Below the pieces are notes generated by a model, which was given only the letters and a program-made list of their open reading frames with translations, did no database searches and was not told the DNA's origin. The translations under genes and the position numbers were made by a program. This document shows positions 1 through 7,426 of a DNA stretch of 64,000 nt, piece by piece. The stretch is from JABFRJ01 sp964389095 (GTDB lineage Bacteria; Pseudomonadota; Alphaproteobacteria; Rhizobiales; Hyphomicrobiaceae), in contig CAYMEB010000001.1 of NCBI GenBank assembly GCA_964389095.1, positions 1 through 64,000 on the forward strand, in the 5' to 3' direction. The stretch's first letter is position 1; every line of letters starts with the position of its first letter.

Positions 1-779
1 AGCACGATGCGCTTGTAGCCGGCCTTCTCGGCGATGTACTTGCCGACCTTGACGGAGCCGGTGAAGGTCACGACGTCGGCATGGGGATCAGTGATCATGG
101 CATCGCCCATCGTGCGCGGATTGCCGGTCACCATCGACAGCATCTCCGGCGGCAGGCCCGCCTCGTAGAGGATGTCGGTGAGCACGAGCGCGGTGAGCGG
201 TGTCAGCTCCGTCGGCTTGGCGACGATGCGATTGCCGGTCGCGATCGCGGGCGCGAGCTTGTGGCTGATCATGTTCAGCGGATGATTGAACGGGGTGATC
301 GCCGACAGCACGCCGAGCAGCGGCGTCCGCGTCGTGAAGATCTTGCGCGGCTTGCCCTGCGGAGTGACGTCGCAGGAATAGATTTCGCCGTCGTCGCGGA
401 TCGCGAGCTGGCCGGCCAGCGAATAGACGTCGTAGGCGCGGCCGACTTCGTATGTGGAGTCCTTCCAGCACAGCCCCGATTCCGCGGTGATGAGGGCTGC
501 GATCTCATCCCGGCGCTTGGCGAGGATCTCCGCCGTCCGCATCAGGATCTTCTGGCGGTCGTATCGGGAGAGCTTCGGCTGGTAGGCGTTGGCGATCTTG
601 AAGGCTTCCGCCACCTGCTTGGGGTTCGCCGCCGGCACCGTGCCCACCACTTTGCCGGTGTAGGGGTTGTAGACCTCGACCCGCTCGTCGGCATCGACGA
701 GCTTTCCGGCGATGCGCATCTTCTCGTGCGCCTTGATGGGCAGCTTCACATCGGCGGGCTTAACGACTTTTTCTTGCAT
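1..779 (-). CDS. phnY: Phosphonoacetaldehyde dehydrogenase (aldehyde dehydrogenase family), N-terminal 259 residues
   Basis: NAD(P)-dependent aldehyde dehydrogenase; only the N-terminal half is in the window and the gene runs off the left edge, so the catalytic Cys is not visible. The visible part shows the usual ALDH order: an N-terminal segment with YNPYTGKVVGTVP, a core with AITPFNHPLN, the cofactor lysine context AKPTELTPL and the Rossmann motif TFTGSVKVG near residue 240. The start is the ATG at 779. Assignment as PhnY rests on context: the same leftward operon holds PhnA and PhnW, which together form the known PhnWAY route. PhnY would oxidise phosphonoacetaldehyde to phosphonoacetate. 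A generic aldehyde dehydrogenase is the alternative if the neighbourhood is ignored. Confidence 0.88.
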   Translation of the reverse strand, partial: MQEKVVKPADVKLPIKAHEKMRIAGKLVDADERVEVYNPYTGKVVGTVPAANPKQVAEAFKIANAYQPKLSRYDRQKILMRTAEILAKRRDEIAALITAESGLCWKDSTYEVGRAYDVYSLAGQLAIRDDGEIYSCDVTPQGKPRKIFTTRTPLLGVLSAITPFNHPLNMISHKLAPAIATGNRIVAKPTELTPLTALVLTDILYEAGLPPEMLSMVTGNPRTMGDAMITDPHADVVTFTGSVKVGKYIAEKAGYKRIV

Positions 780-838
780 GGTGGCCTCGCGTCCGACTCG
801 CGTCATGGGTGGAACAAGATGATCACGGCTTCAGGGTA

Positions 839-1327
839 TCAGGGCATGCGGGCGACAGCGGCCTGATAGACGCTGCCGCGCGCCTGCGCAGTGATGTCGG
901 CCGGCAGCATGAGTGCGCCCTGGACGAGCATGCCCATGCCGATGCCGAGGAAGAAGGGGTTCTGCATGGTGAGGGTCAATGCGAGGCCGACCAGGATGAA
1001 TGCGACCTCGATCCACATGTAAGTGCGGAAGTTCGCCATCACGGGCGCCATGCGCGCCAATTCCTCGCGCTTGAAGGCGGCAGGATCACGCGCCTGCTGC
1101 GCAATGAGCGCGGCGGCCTGGGCCGGCGTCCGGATCGCCACGGTGCCGCCCACCACGATCTGGATCAAGCCCACGGCAATCAACGGAATAGCGAGCCCCT
1201 TCGACACGGCATTCCCGTGACGCCACAACAGATAGACCGCGAACGAGATCGCGACGACCCCGATGGCGATGAACAGCCAGCTTTCGGCGCGCTCCGCGGC
1301 GAAATAGCGCTCGATTTCGGCAGTCAT
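839..1327 (-). CDS. Small four-helix membrane protein inside the phosphonate operon
   Basis: A 162-residue protein I do not recognise as a named family. It starts with a charged segment and then has four hydrophobic stretches, at about residues 15-34, 43-65, 104-125 and 127-149, with a polar cytoplasmic-type loop of about 38 residues (rich in Ala, Arg, Gln) between the second and third. The start ATG at 1327 has a GAGG ribosome-binding site about 8 bases upstream. It lies between phnA (70 bases upstream) and phnY (59 bases downstream) on the same strand, so it is probably co-transcribed with them. A role in uptake or in tethering the pathway to the membrane can be imagined, but nothing in the sequence proves either; no classical transporter motif is visible. 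Confidence 0.75.
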   Translation of the reverse strand: MTAEIERYFAAERAESWLFIAIGVVAISFAVYLLWRHGNAVSKGLAIPLIAVGLIQIVVGGTVAIRTPAQAAALIAQQARDPAAFKREELARMAPVMANFRTYMWIEVAFILVGLALTLTMQNPFFLGIGMGMLVQGALMLPADITAQARGSVYQAAVARMP

Positions 1328-1397
1328 CTGCGGACCTCGCCGTTCGGTTCGGGGCGCTGACCACAGATGTCGGCGCGCGGTGCGATCCCACACATGG

Positions 1398-2633
1398 TCA
1401 TGCCACCGCGTTGAGCGCCACGTGGAACACGTCGAAATTGCGCAGGGCCTGCGGCAGGCTGCCGAGCTTGCGGTTCGCGATCATCGGCACGCGCTGCTCG
1501 GTGAGGCCGCCGTGGCTGCGCAACGGCTCGTCGAGGCCGGAGAGGTCGTGCTTTTCCGGTGCGGTGCCGAGCGTCATGTGGCGGGTCGAGGTGACGACGA
1601 GATCGCCGATCCGGTCGGCCGGCAGTTCGAAGCGCTGGCAGGCCTCGGCCTGAGTGATGGCCTGGTCGATGCCCTCGATCCTGCGCAGTCGCGCGATGAG
1701 GTCGGCTGCATCGGCGCCGGCGGGAATGTGCACGGTGGCGAACGATCCGAGCGCGCCGTGATGGACCACGTAGGGGTCTGTAATCGGAAGGATGACTCGC
1801 GCCTTGTCCTTGCCGAGCCACTGGTCGAACAGCGTCTGGAGATAGATCACGTTCGGCGACTTGTCGGCCTTGTGCTTGTCGTTCATGCCATGGTCTGCGG
1901 TGGCGACCACGATCGCGCCGAGCTTGTCGAGCGCGGCGAGGTAGCCGTCGATCATCGCGTAGAAGTCGTTGGCGATCTTCGTGCCGGGTCCGACCTTGTG
2001 CTGGATGTAGTCGGTCGTCGACAGGTACATCAGATCCGGCCGGAAGCTGTCCATGAGCTTCACGCCGGCGGCGAACACGAACTCCGACAGGTCGGCCGAG
2101 TAGACGTCGGGCAGCGGCTTGCCGACGAAGGCGAGCGCGTTGTCGATGCCGTTGTCCGCTTTCGTCGCCTTGTCGGCGCGCTCCGAGGAGAACGCGATGG
2201 CCCGGCCGCTCGCGTAGTCGAGGCCGTTCGAAAGCAGCAGGCGGAGCTTGTCCTTCGCCGTGACCATGGCGACCTTGGCTCCCGCATCGTGGAACGCGCG
2301 CAGGATGGTCGGCGCGCGCAGGAACTTGGGATCGTTCATCATCACTTCGGTCTTGGTCGCAGGGTCGTAGAAGAAGTTGCCTGCGATGCCGTGAACCGCC
2401 GGAGGACGGCCGGTGATGATCGAGAGATTGTTGGGATTGGTGAAGCTCGGGATGACCGAGTCGGCCAGCAGGTTGGCGCCCTCCGTCATCATGCGCGCGA
2501 AGAACGGCGCGCGCCCGGCCTCGATCGTCTTCTCGATGTAGCCGGGTTCGGAGCCGTCGAGGCAGACGACGACCGTGGGGGCCTTGGGCCAGGCATAGCT
2601 GCGGCCGTTGCAGGTGATTGTCTTCGCGGTCAT
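1398..2633 (-). CDS. phnA: Phosphonoacetate hydrolase
   Basis: A 411-residue zinc-dependent C-P bond hydrolase of the alkaline phosphatase/nucleotide pyrophosphatase superfamily, which splits phosphonoacetate into acetate and phosphate. Superfamily landmarks are visible in order: the first metal ligand Asp26 in VVVCLDGSE, the nucleophile Thr65 in SFTNPNN, a TTDYIQH block near 206-212 giving Asp and His ligands, ATADHGM near 245-250, and HGGL near 374. Spacing matches the characterised Sinorhizobium PhnA with an offset of about three residues, from memory. It begins with ATG at 2633 behind a GGAG site. It stands 85 bases downstream of phnW, which supports the specific function over other phosphodiesterases. 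Confidence 0.93.
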   Translation of the reverse strand: MTAKTITCNGRSYAWPKAPTVVVCLDGSEPGYIEKTIEAGRAPFFARMMTEGANLLADSVIPSFTNPNNLSIITGRPPAVHGIAGNFFYDPATKTEVMMNDPKFLRAPTILRAFHDAGAKVAMVTAKDKLRLLLSNGLDYASGRAIAFSSERADKATKADNGIDNALAFVGKPLPDVYSADLSEFVFAAGVKLMDSFRPDLMYLSTTDYIQHKVGPGTKIANDFYAMIDGYLAALDKLGAIVVATADHGMNDKHKADKSPNVIYLQTLFDQWLGKDKARVILPITDPYVVHHGALGSFATVHIPAGADAADLIARLRRIEGIDQAITQAEACQRFELPADRIGDLVVTSTRHMTLGTAPEKHDLSGLDEPLRSHGGLTEQRVPMIANRKLGSLPQALRNFDVFHVALNAVA

Positions 2634-2718
2634 GCCGGACTCCAGGCGCGCATGCGCGGCGGCTCGCGCCGCAGATGCGCTGTGATGATCGAACGATAGT
2701 CTCGGGCGGCCGTAGTTG

Positions 2719-3873
2719 TCAGGCAGCCGCCTTCAGATCTGTGACGCCCATCTCGGCGAGGACCTCGCGCACGTTGTCGAGGAAGGCGCGCATGTGGTTC
2801 TGGTCGATCCGGCCGATGCAGCCGATGCGGAAGCTGTCGGCGACGGTGAGCTTGCCCGGATAGATCACGTAACCGCGGTCCTTGAGCTTGTCATAGAAGC
2901 TCTGGAACACGAAGCGCGGATCCTTCGGCATGTGGAAGGTGTAGATGATCGGCGCCTGCAGCTTGGGCGGCAGTAGCGGCGCGAAGCCCAGCGCCTGCAT
3001 GCCTTCGCTGAGCACGCGGCCGTTGTCGGAATAGCGCTTGCCGCGGCCCGGCTGTCCGCCCTCGGCGAAGAACTCCTCGAGCGCCTGATGGAACGAGACG
3101 ATCACATGGATCGGCGGCGTGAAGCGGTACTGGCCGGTCTTGACGAAGTTCTGCCACTGGTCGTGCAGGTCGAGGACCAGCGTCGTCGCGTTGCCGGCCG
3201 TTTCTTCAAGGGCCGTCTGGCGGCAGAGGACGAAGCCGAGCCCCGGGATGCCCTCGATGCACTTGTTGGACGATGCCGCGACCGCGTCGAAGCGCACGCG
3301 GCGGGCGTCGAGCGGCATGGCGCCGAACGCGCTCATCGCATCGATCAGCAGGCGGCGGCCGTGGTTCTCGACGAGCCGGGCGATCTCCTCGACCGGATTG
3401 ACGACGCCGCTGGTGGTCTCGCAGTAGACCGTGAAGACGTGGGTAATGTCCTTGTTGCGCTCCAGAAGCTGATCGACCTTCTTGAGATCCGGCGGTGTGT
3501 CCTCGGCCGTCTCGTGGACCACGGTCTGGCGGTTGGCGATGGTCAGGATCTTCTTCGCGCGATGGCCGTAGGCACCATTGATCAGGACTAGGCACTTGCC
3601 CTTGGGCGGCACGAAAGTGGTCAGCATCGCCTCGACGGCGAAGGTGCCCGAGCCCTGCATCGGCACGGTCACGAAGCGGCCCTGGCCGTGGATGATCTCC
3701 GGCAGGCGCTCCAGCACCGACTTGTTGATCTTGAGAAAGGCTGCATCGCGCGACCCCCAGTCGTGCACCATGACCTCTTTCACCGACTTCGCGGTGGTGA
3801 GGGGGCCGGGCGTGAGAAGAAGCGGGTCGCCGGTTTCGGAGCGGCCAGGGGCGGCGGTCTGGGTGGTCGGCAT
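2719..3873 (-). CDS. phnW: 2-aminoethylphosphonate-pyruvate transaminase
   Basis: A 384-residue PLP-dependent class V aminotransferase converting 2-aminoethylphosphonate and pyruvate to phosphonoacetaldehyde and alanine. It opens with the family motif LLLTPGPLTT, has MQGSGTFAVE near 72-81, the cofactor-binding Asp178 in LIDAMSAFG and the Schiff-base Lys204 in SSNKCIEG. I chose ATG 3873 because GGGAG lies about 10 bases upstream; a further 16 upstream residues in frame are Arg-rich and look non-coding. It is the first gene of the leftward phn operon and is divergent from the LysR gene at 4118, which is the expected layout for a regulator and its target. Confidence 0.94.
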   Translation of the reverse strand: MPTTQTAAPGRSETGDPLLLTPGPLTTAKSVKEVMVHDWGSRDAAFLKINKSVLERLPEIIHGQGRFVTVPMQGSGTFAVEAMLTTFVPPKGKCLVLINGAYGHRAKKILTIANRQTVVHETAEDTPPDLKKVDQLLERNKDITHVFTVYCETTSGVVNPVEEIARLVENHGRRLLIDAMSAFGAMPLDARRVRFDAVAASSNKCIEGIPGLGFVLCRQTALEETAGNATTLVLDLHDQWQNFVKTGQYRFTPPIHVIVSFHQALEEFFAEGGQPGRGKRYSDNGRVLSEGMQALGFAPLLPPKLQAPIIYTFHMPKDPRFVFQSFYDKLKDRGYVIYPGKLTVADSFRIGCIGRIDQNHMRAFLDNVREVLAEMGVTDLKAAA

Positions 3874-4070
3874 CGGCAGGAACTCCCGAAGGCGGGCGCG
3901 CGGGCTGGTCCGCACGAACACGGCCGGCCGGGGCGGGGTGATCGAGACGCCGGGCGACTGAAGACGATGAGGCGGCTCGCGACGCGGCAGCCCCGTCCGG
4001 CGGGTCAGCTAACAGCACCACCCTAGAGGTCTGCCGGGCATCGGCCAAGTCGATGCCCTCGATCATTCAC

Positions 4071-4085
4071 ATAGATTATGCCTAT
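4071..4085. promoter_or_regulatory. Candidate LysR-type operator between phnW and its regulator
   Basis: The 244-base divergent region contains an inverted repeat ATAG-N7-CTAT, which also satisfies the T-N11-A rule of LysR-family binding sites (T4072, A4084). It lies 33 bases before the regulator start and about 200 bases before phnW. A TATAAT string overlaps its right side (4083-4088). The GC content of this short stretch is much lower than its surroundings. The sequence pattern is seen directly; its use as an operator is inferred. Confidence 0.45.
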
Positions 4086-4117
4086 AATGCGCGGTGATCT
4101 CCAGCGCGGACCCCACC

Positions 4118-4993
4118 ATGAATCTCACCCATGTCCTCGCCTTCCACCGGGTCGCCACCGTCGGCGGCTTCACCCGCGCCGCCCGCCTCGCCGGGGTCAG
4201 CCAGCCGACCCTGTCGGCCCAGGTGCGCCAGTTGGAACGTACGATGGGCGCCGCACTGTTCGAGCGCTCCGGCGGGCGGATCCGGCTCACCGTCGTCGGC
4301 GAGCTTCTGTACCGCGCCACCCAGCGGCTGGAAGGCGCCATGACGGAGGTCGAGGCCGTGCTGGCCAGCGACCGTACCGACGTGAAGGGCGGTTTGCGCA
4401 TCGCCGCCGACAGCGCGGTGCACGTGTTCCCCATCCTCTCGGAGATGAAGCGGCGGGCGCGAGGGATCGCCTTCGCCCTGCGCATCGACAACTCGCAGAA
4501 CGTGATCGCGCAGGTTCTCTCGGACGAGGCCGACGTCGGCGTCATGGCCAAGGCGATCGACGATCCGCGCCTCGCCTCGCTCAAGATCCGCGAGGACCGG
4601 CTTGTGCTGCTCGTGCCCGCCGGCGATTCCCTGGCGCGGCTGCCGAGCGTCTCGCTCGGGTCGCTGGGCGGGCGCGACATCGTCATGCGCGAGAAAGGCT
4701 CGATCACGCGCGAGGTCACGGTCGGTCGCCTGAAGGCGGCGGGGATCCAGCCCGCCCAGATGTTCGACGTGGAGACGCGGGAGGCGGTGCGCGAAGCGGT
4801 GGCGGCCGGGTTCGGCATCGGGCTGGTGTTCGCCAGCGAGGCCGGCAACGATTTCCGTCTGGCCGCGGTCGAGATCGAGGATGCCGGCGTCGCGGTCGCC
4901 GAATACGCGATCTGCCGCGCCGAACGCCGCCGCCTCGGGCTGGTGGCGCGCTTCTTCGAGACGGCCGAACGCCTGTCGGCGGCGAAGGCGTGA
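4118..4993 (+). CDS. LysR-family regulator, probable activator of phosphonate use
   Basis: A 291-residue LysR-type transcriptional regulator. Residues 1-60 form the winged helix-turn-helix, with AARLAGVSQPTLSAQVRQLE as the recognition segment and LFERSGGRIRLT after it. The remainder is a periplasmic-binding-protein-like effector domain. A GTG at 4094 would add eight residues, but ATG 4118 places the HTH at the normal distance from the N terminus. It is divergent from phnW, so by LysR precedent it likely controls the phn operon and itself; 2-aminoethylphosphonate or a pathway intermediate would be the likely co-inducer. The effector is inferred, not seen. A 233-base stretch follows before the next gene and shows no recognisable feature. 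Confidence 0.88.
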   Translation: MNLTHVLAFHRVATVGGFTRAARLAGVSQPTLSAQVRQLERTMGAALFERSGGRIRLTVVGELLYRATQRLEGAMTEVEAVLASDRTDVKGGLRIAADSAVHVFPILSEMKRRARGIAFALRIDNSQNVIAQVLSDEADVGVMAKAIDDPRLASLKIREDRLVLLVPAGDSLARLPSVSLGSLGGRDIVMREKGSITREVTVGRLKAAGIQPAQMFDVETREAVREAVAAGFGIGLVFASEAGNDFRLAAVEIEDAGVAVAEYAICRAERRRLGLVARFFETAERLSAAKA

Positions 4994-5226
4994 GGCTTGG
5001 GGGCAGAGTTATGCATCGCCTGCCGCGCCTCGCCCGTTTTGGGGAACCGGGGAAGGCCAGGTCCGCAGCGGTCCGCTCCCTCTCGCCGCGCTTGCGAGCA
5101 GTGGATGGCGTCGTCCGGCCGCCAGACGCGATCGTTCCCGCGATCTGCCGCCCCGGCGCCTCTCCTGACAGCGCGCGAGGGGCGAGGTAGTCTGCCGCGA
5201 AACCTTCGAGCGGGCAGGGGACGTCC

Positions 5227-7014
5227 ATGAGCGGGAGCGTGGTCAGGATCGGCGGTGCTTCCGGCTTCTGGGGCGATTCCTCGGTGGGAGCGCCGCAACT
5301 GGCGGCGGCTGGCGTCGACTACATCGTGTTCGACTATCTGGCCGAGCTGACCATGTCGATCCTGGCGGCGCAGCGCGCCAAGAACTCCGAGCTCGGCTAC
5401 GCCACCGATTTCGTCTCCGTCGCGATGAAGAGCATCCTGCGGCAGGTGGCGGGCGGCGGCCTGCGCGTGGTCTCGAACGCCGGCGGGCTCAATCCCACCG
5501 GGTGCGCGGCAGCGCTCGCGGCCCTCGCAAAGGATGCGGGGCTCACGGTCAAAATCGCGGTGGTGACCGGCGACGACGTGACGGCCGACGTCCCCGCCCT
5601 GCGCGCCGCCGGCGCGACTGATCTGATCAGCGGCCGGGCTATCCCGGAAAAGCTGATGACCGCCAACGCCTATCTGGGGGCATTGCCGATCAAGGCGGCG
5701 CTCGACGCCGGGGCCGACGTGGTGATCACGGGGCGCTGCGTCGACAGCGCGGTGACGCTCGGTGTGCTGATGCACGAGCACGGGTGGACGGCGGGTGACT
5801 ACGACCTGCTGGCGCAGGGCAGCCTCGCGGGCCACATCATCGAATGCGGCTGCCAGGCGACGGGCGGCCTCCATACGGATTGGGAAAAGGTGCCCGACTG
5901 GGCGAACATCGGCTATCCGATCATCGAGTGCCGCGCCGACGGCAGCTTCACCGTGACCAAGCCGGCGGGTACCGGCGGCATCGTCTACCCGCCCGCGGTC
6001 GCCGAGCAGATCCTCTACGAGATCGGCGATCCCGCGCGCTATCTCCTGCCCGACGTGATCTGCGATTTCACGGCGGTGACGTTGGCCGAGAGCGGGCCCG
6101 ACCGGGTCGAGGTGCGCGGCGCGCGCGGCAGCGCCCCGACACTGGCCTACAAGGTCTCCGCGACCTATATGGACGGCTTCAAGTGTGGCGCTCAGCTCAC
6201 CATCATCGGCTTCGACGCCGCGGCCAAGGCGCGGCGCACCGGCGAGGCGATCCTGGAGCGCACGCACGCGATCTTCGCCAAGGCCGGGCTCGGCGACTAC
6301 ACGGCGACCAACATCGAGACGGTGGGCGCGGAAAGCATCTACGGGCCGCACGCGGCGGCGGCAGGCGTGCGGGAAGTGGTGATGCGGCTCACGGTGATGC
6401 ACCCCGACAAGCGTGCGCTGGGCATCTTCGCCCGCGAGATCGCGCCGGCGGGAACCTCCTGGTCGCCCGGCACCACCGGCGGCGGCATGAGCCGGCCCGA
6501 TCCCATCCCCTGCATCAAGCAGTCGGCGTTCCTGATCGACAAGGCGCGGGTGACACCCAGGGTCGCGCTCGACGGCGAAGACGTGCCGGTGGCGGGGATG
6601 GCGGCGTCCCCGGCCGGGGAGGCGGTTGGGGCTACTCGACGTCCGGAGCCGGTCGCCGCCGTGGCGGCGGGGCCGGACGCGGTCGAGGTGCCGTTGGTGC
6701 GCGTCGCCTACGGTCGCAGCGGCGACAAGGGCGACGTGTCGAACATCGGCATCGTGGCGCGGCGGCCGGAGGCGCTGGGTTATCTGCGCGACCAGCTCAC
6801 CGAGCAGCGGGTCGCCCAGTATCTCGGTCACCTCGTGAAAGGGAAGGTGACGCGCTACGACCTACCGGGGATCGCGGCGATGAACTTCGTCTGCGAGCAG
6901 GCGCTGGGCGGCGGTGGCGCGGCCTCGCTGCGCAACGATCCCCTCGGCAAAGGCATGGCGCAGATCCTCCTGTCGATGCCGGTGCGGGTGCCGCGGGCCC
7001 TGGTCGGAAACTGA
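5227..7014 (+). CDS. AtuA-family (DUF1446) acyclic terpene utilisation-like protein
   Basis: A 595-residue protein with the AtuA domain over about residues 4-450 (start GGASGFWGDSS, later VITGRCVDSAVTLG and the C-rich ECGCQATGG) and the separate AtuA-associated C-terminal domain over about 480-590 (VAYGRSGDKGDVSNIGI). AtuA proteins are encoded in Pseudomonas citronellol/acyclic terpene pathways, but most homologues stand in other settings and their reaction is unknown. Here the usual partner genes (biotin-dependent geranyl-CoA carboxylase, acyl-CoA dehydrogenases) are not adjacent, so a terpene role should not be assumed. The linker between the two domains (about 452-478) is Ala/Val/Pro-rich. 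ATG 5227 is the natural start. Confidence 0.85.
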   Translation: MSGSVVRIGGASGFWGDSSVGAPQLAAAGVDYIVFDYLAELTMSILAAQRAKNSELGYATDFVSVAMKSILRQVAGGGLRVVSNAGGLNPTGCAAALAALAKDAGLTVKIAVVTGDDVTADVPALRAAGATDLISGRAIPEKLMTANAYLGALPIKAALDAGADVVITGRCVDSAVTLGVLMHEHGWTAGDYDLLAQGSLAGHIIECGCQATGGLHTDWEKVPDWANIGYPIIECRADGSFTVTKPAGTGGIVYPPAVAEQILYEIGDPARYLLPDVICDFTAVTLAESGPDRVEVRGARGSAPTLAYKVSATYMDGFKCGAQLTIIGFDAAAKARRTGEAILERTHAIFAKAGLGDYTATNIETVGAESIYGPHAAAAGVREVVMRLTVMHPDKRALGIFAREIAPAGTSWSPGTTGGGMSRPDPIPCIKQSAFLIDKARVTPRVALDGEDVPVAGMAASPAGEAVGATRRPEPVAAVAAGPDAVEVPLVRVAYGRSGDKGDVSNIGIVARRPEALGYLRDQLTEQRVAQYLGHLVKGKVTRYDLPGIAAMNFVCEQALGGGGAASLRNDPLGKGMAQILLSMPVRVPRALVGN

Positions 7015-7426
7015 GGCCAGGCCGGCGTCGTGCGAGGTCGTTTCGGGGACCCCGGGCGTTCGCCACCGCTCGTCTGCGCGAGCCGCCCCGGCCCCCGAAG
7101 TCGGGCTTGCCAGGTCCCCAGGCGGCTGCGGTCGCCCGTGCAACCGACGGATCGTTAACCGGCTGCGGTTAATCCTCGTTCCGAATCGGTCTGCGGGTTG
7201 CCCTCGCCATTGCTGCCGGTCGCGGTTATTCTACGTCTGTCAACAGTTTGCCCGCTTCCGGCATGAAAGTGCACGAAGTCGCGGCCGGGTCGCCCGGACG
7301 TGGGTAGACGTCGGCCGGGCGATGAACTTGGCCCGGAAATTGCTCCGCACACGGCTGGGCTGGTGCGGGGTTCTCGCCCCGGTATGCGCAGACCCGTGAG
7401 CGGCGGGTCCAATGAGGAGTGGAGCC
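7015..7426. other. Intergenic region of 412 bases before the Clp-N coiled-coil gene
   Basis: No convincing gene is present. The stretch holds one perfect inverted repeat (listed separately at 7155-7172) in a locally AT-richer patch, and a ribosome-binding site GAGGAG at 7414-7419 for the gene at 7427. It presumably carries that gene's promoter. Confidence 0.6.
7155..7172. repeat. Perfect inverted repeat TTAACCG-N4-CGGTTAA
   Basis: Seven-base arms with a GCTG centre, in an otherwise unremarkable intergenic region and 255 bases upstream of the start at 7427. It could be an operator for a dimeric regulator or a short hairpin; there is no following T-run, so it is not an intrinsic terminator. 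Two TTAA elements are present but at 10 rather than 7 bases spacing, so it does not match the CtrA site. Confidence 0.5.

Noticed and set aside
4083..4088. TATAAT as a sigma-70 -10 box for the LysR gene
   Set aside because: A matching -35 at the required 16-18 base spacing is not present (a TTCACA lies only 11 bases away), so it was not called a promoter and is noted only as part of the operator region.
1..5000. C-P lyase (phnGHIJKLM) pathway
   Set aside because: Only the hydrolytic phnWAY genes are present; no C-P lyase subunit is recognisable in the window.
4063..6831. A very long antisense reading frame (922 codons) across the LysR and AtuA genes
   Set aside because: Its residues are dominated by Arg, Ala, Gly, His and Pro with no domain pattern, while the opposite strand encodes clear LysR and AtuA proteins. 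It is a by-product of GC-rich codon usage.
7155..7172. CtrA binding site
   Set aside because: CtrA requires TTAA-N7-TTAA(C); the two TTAA elements here are 10 bases apart.
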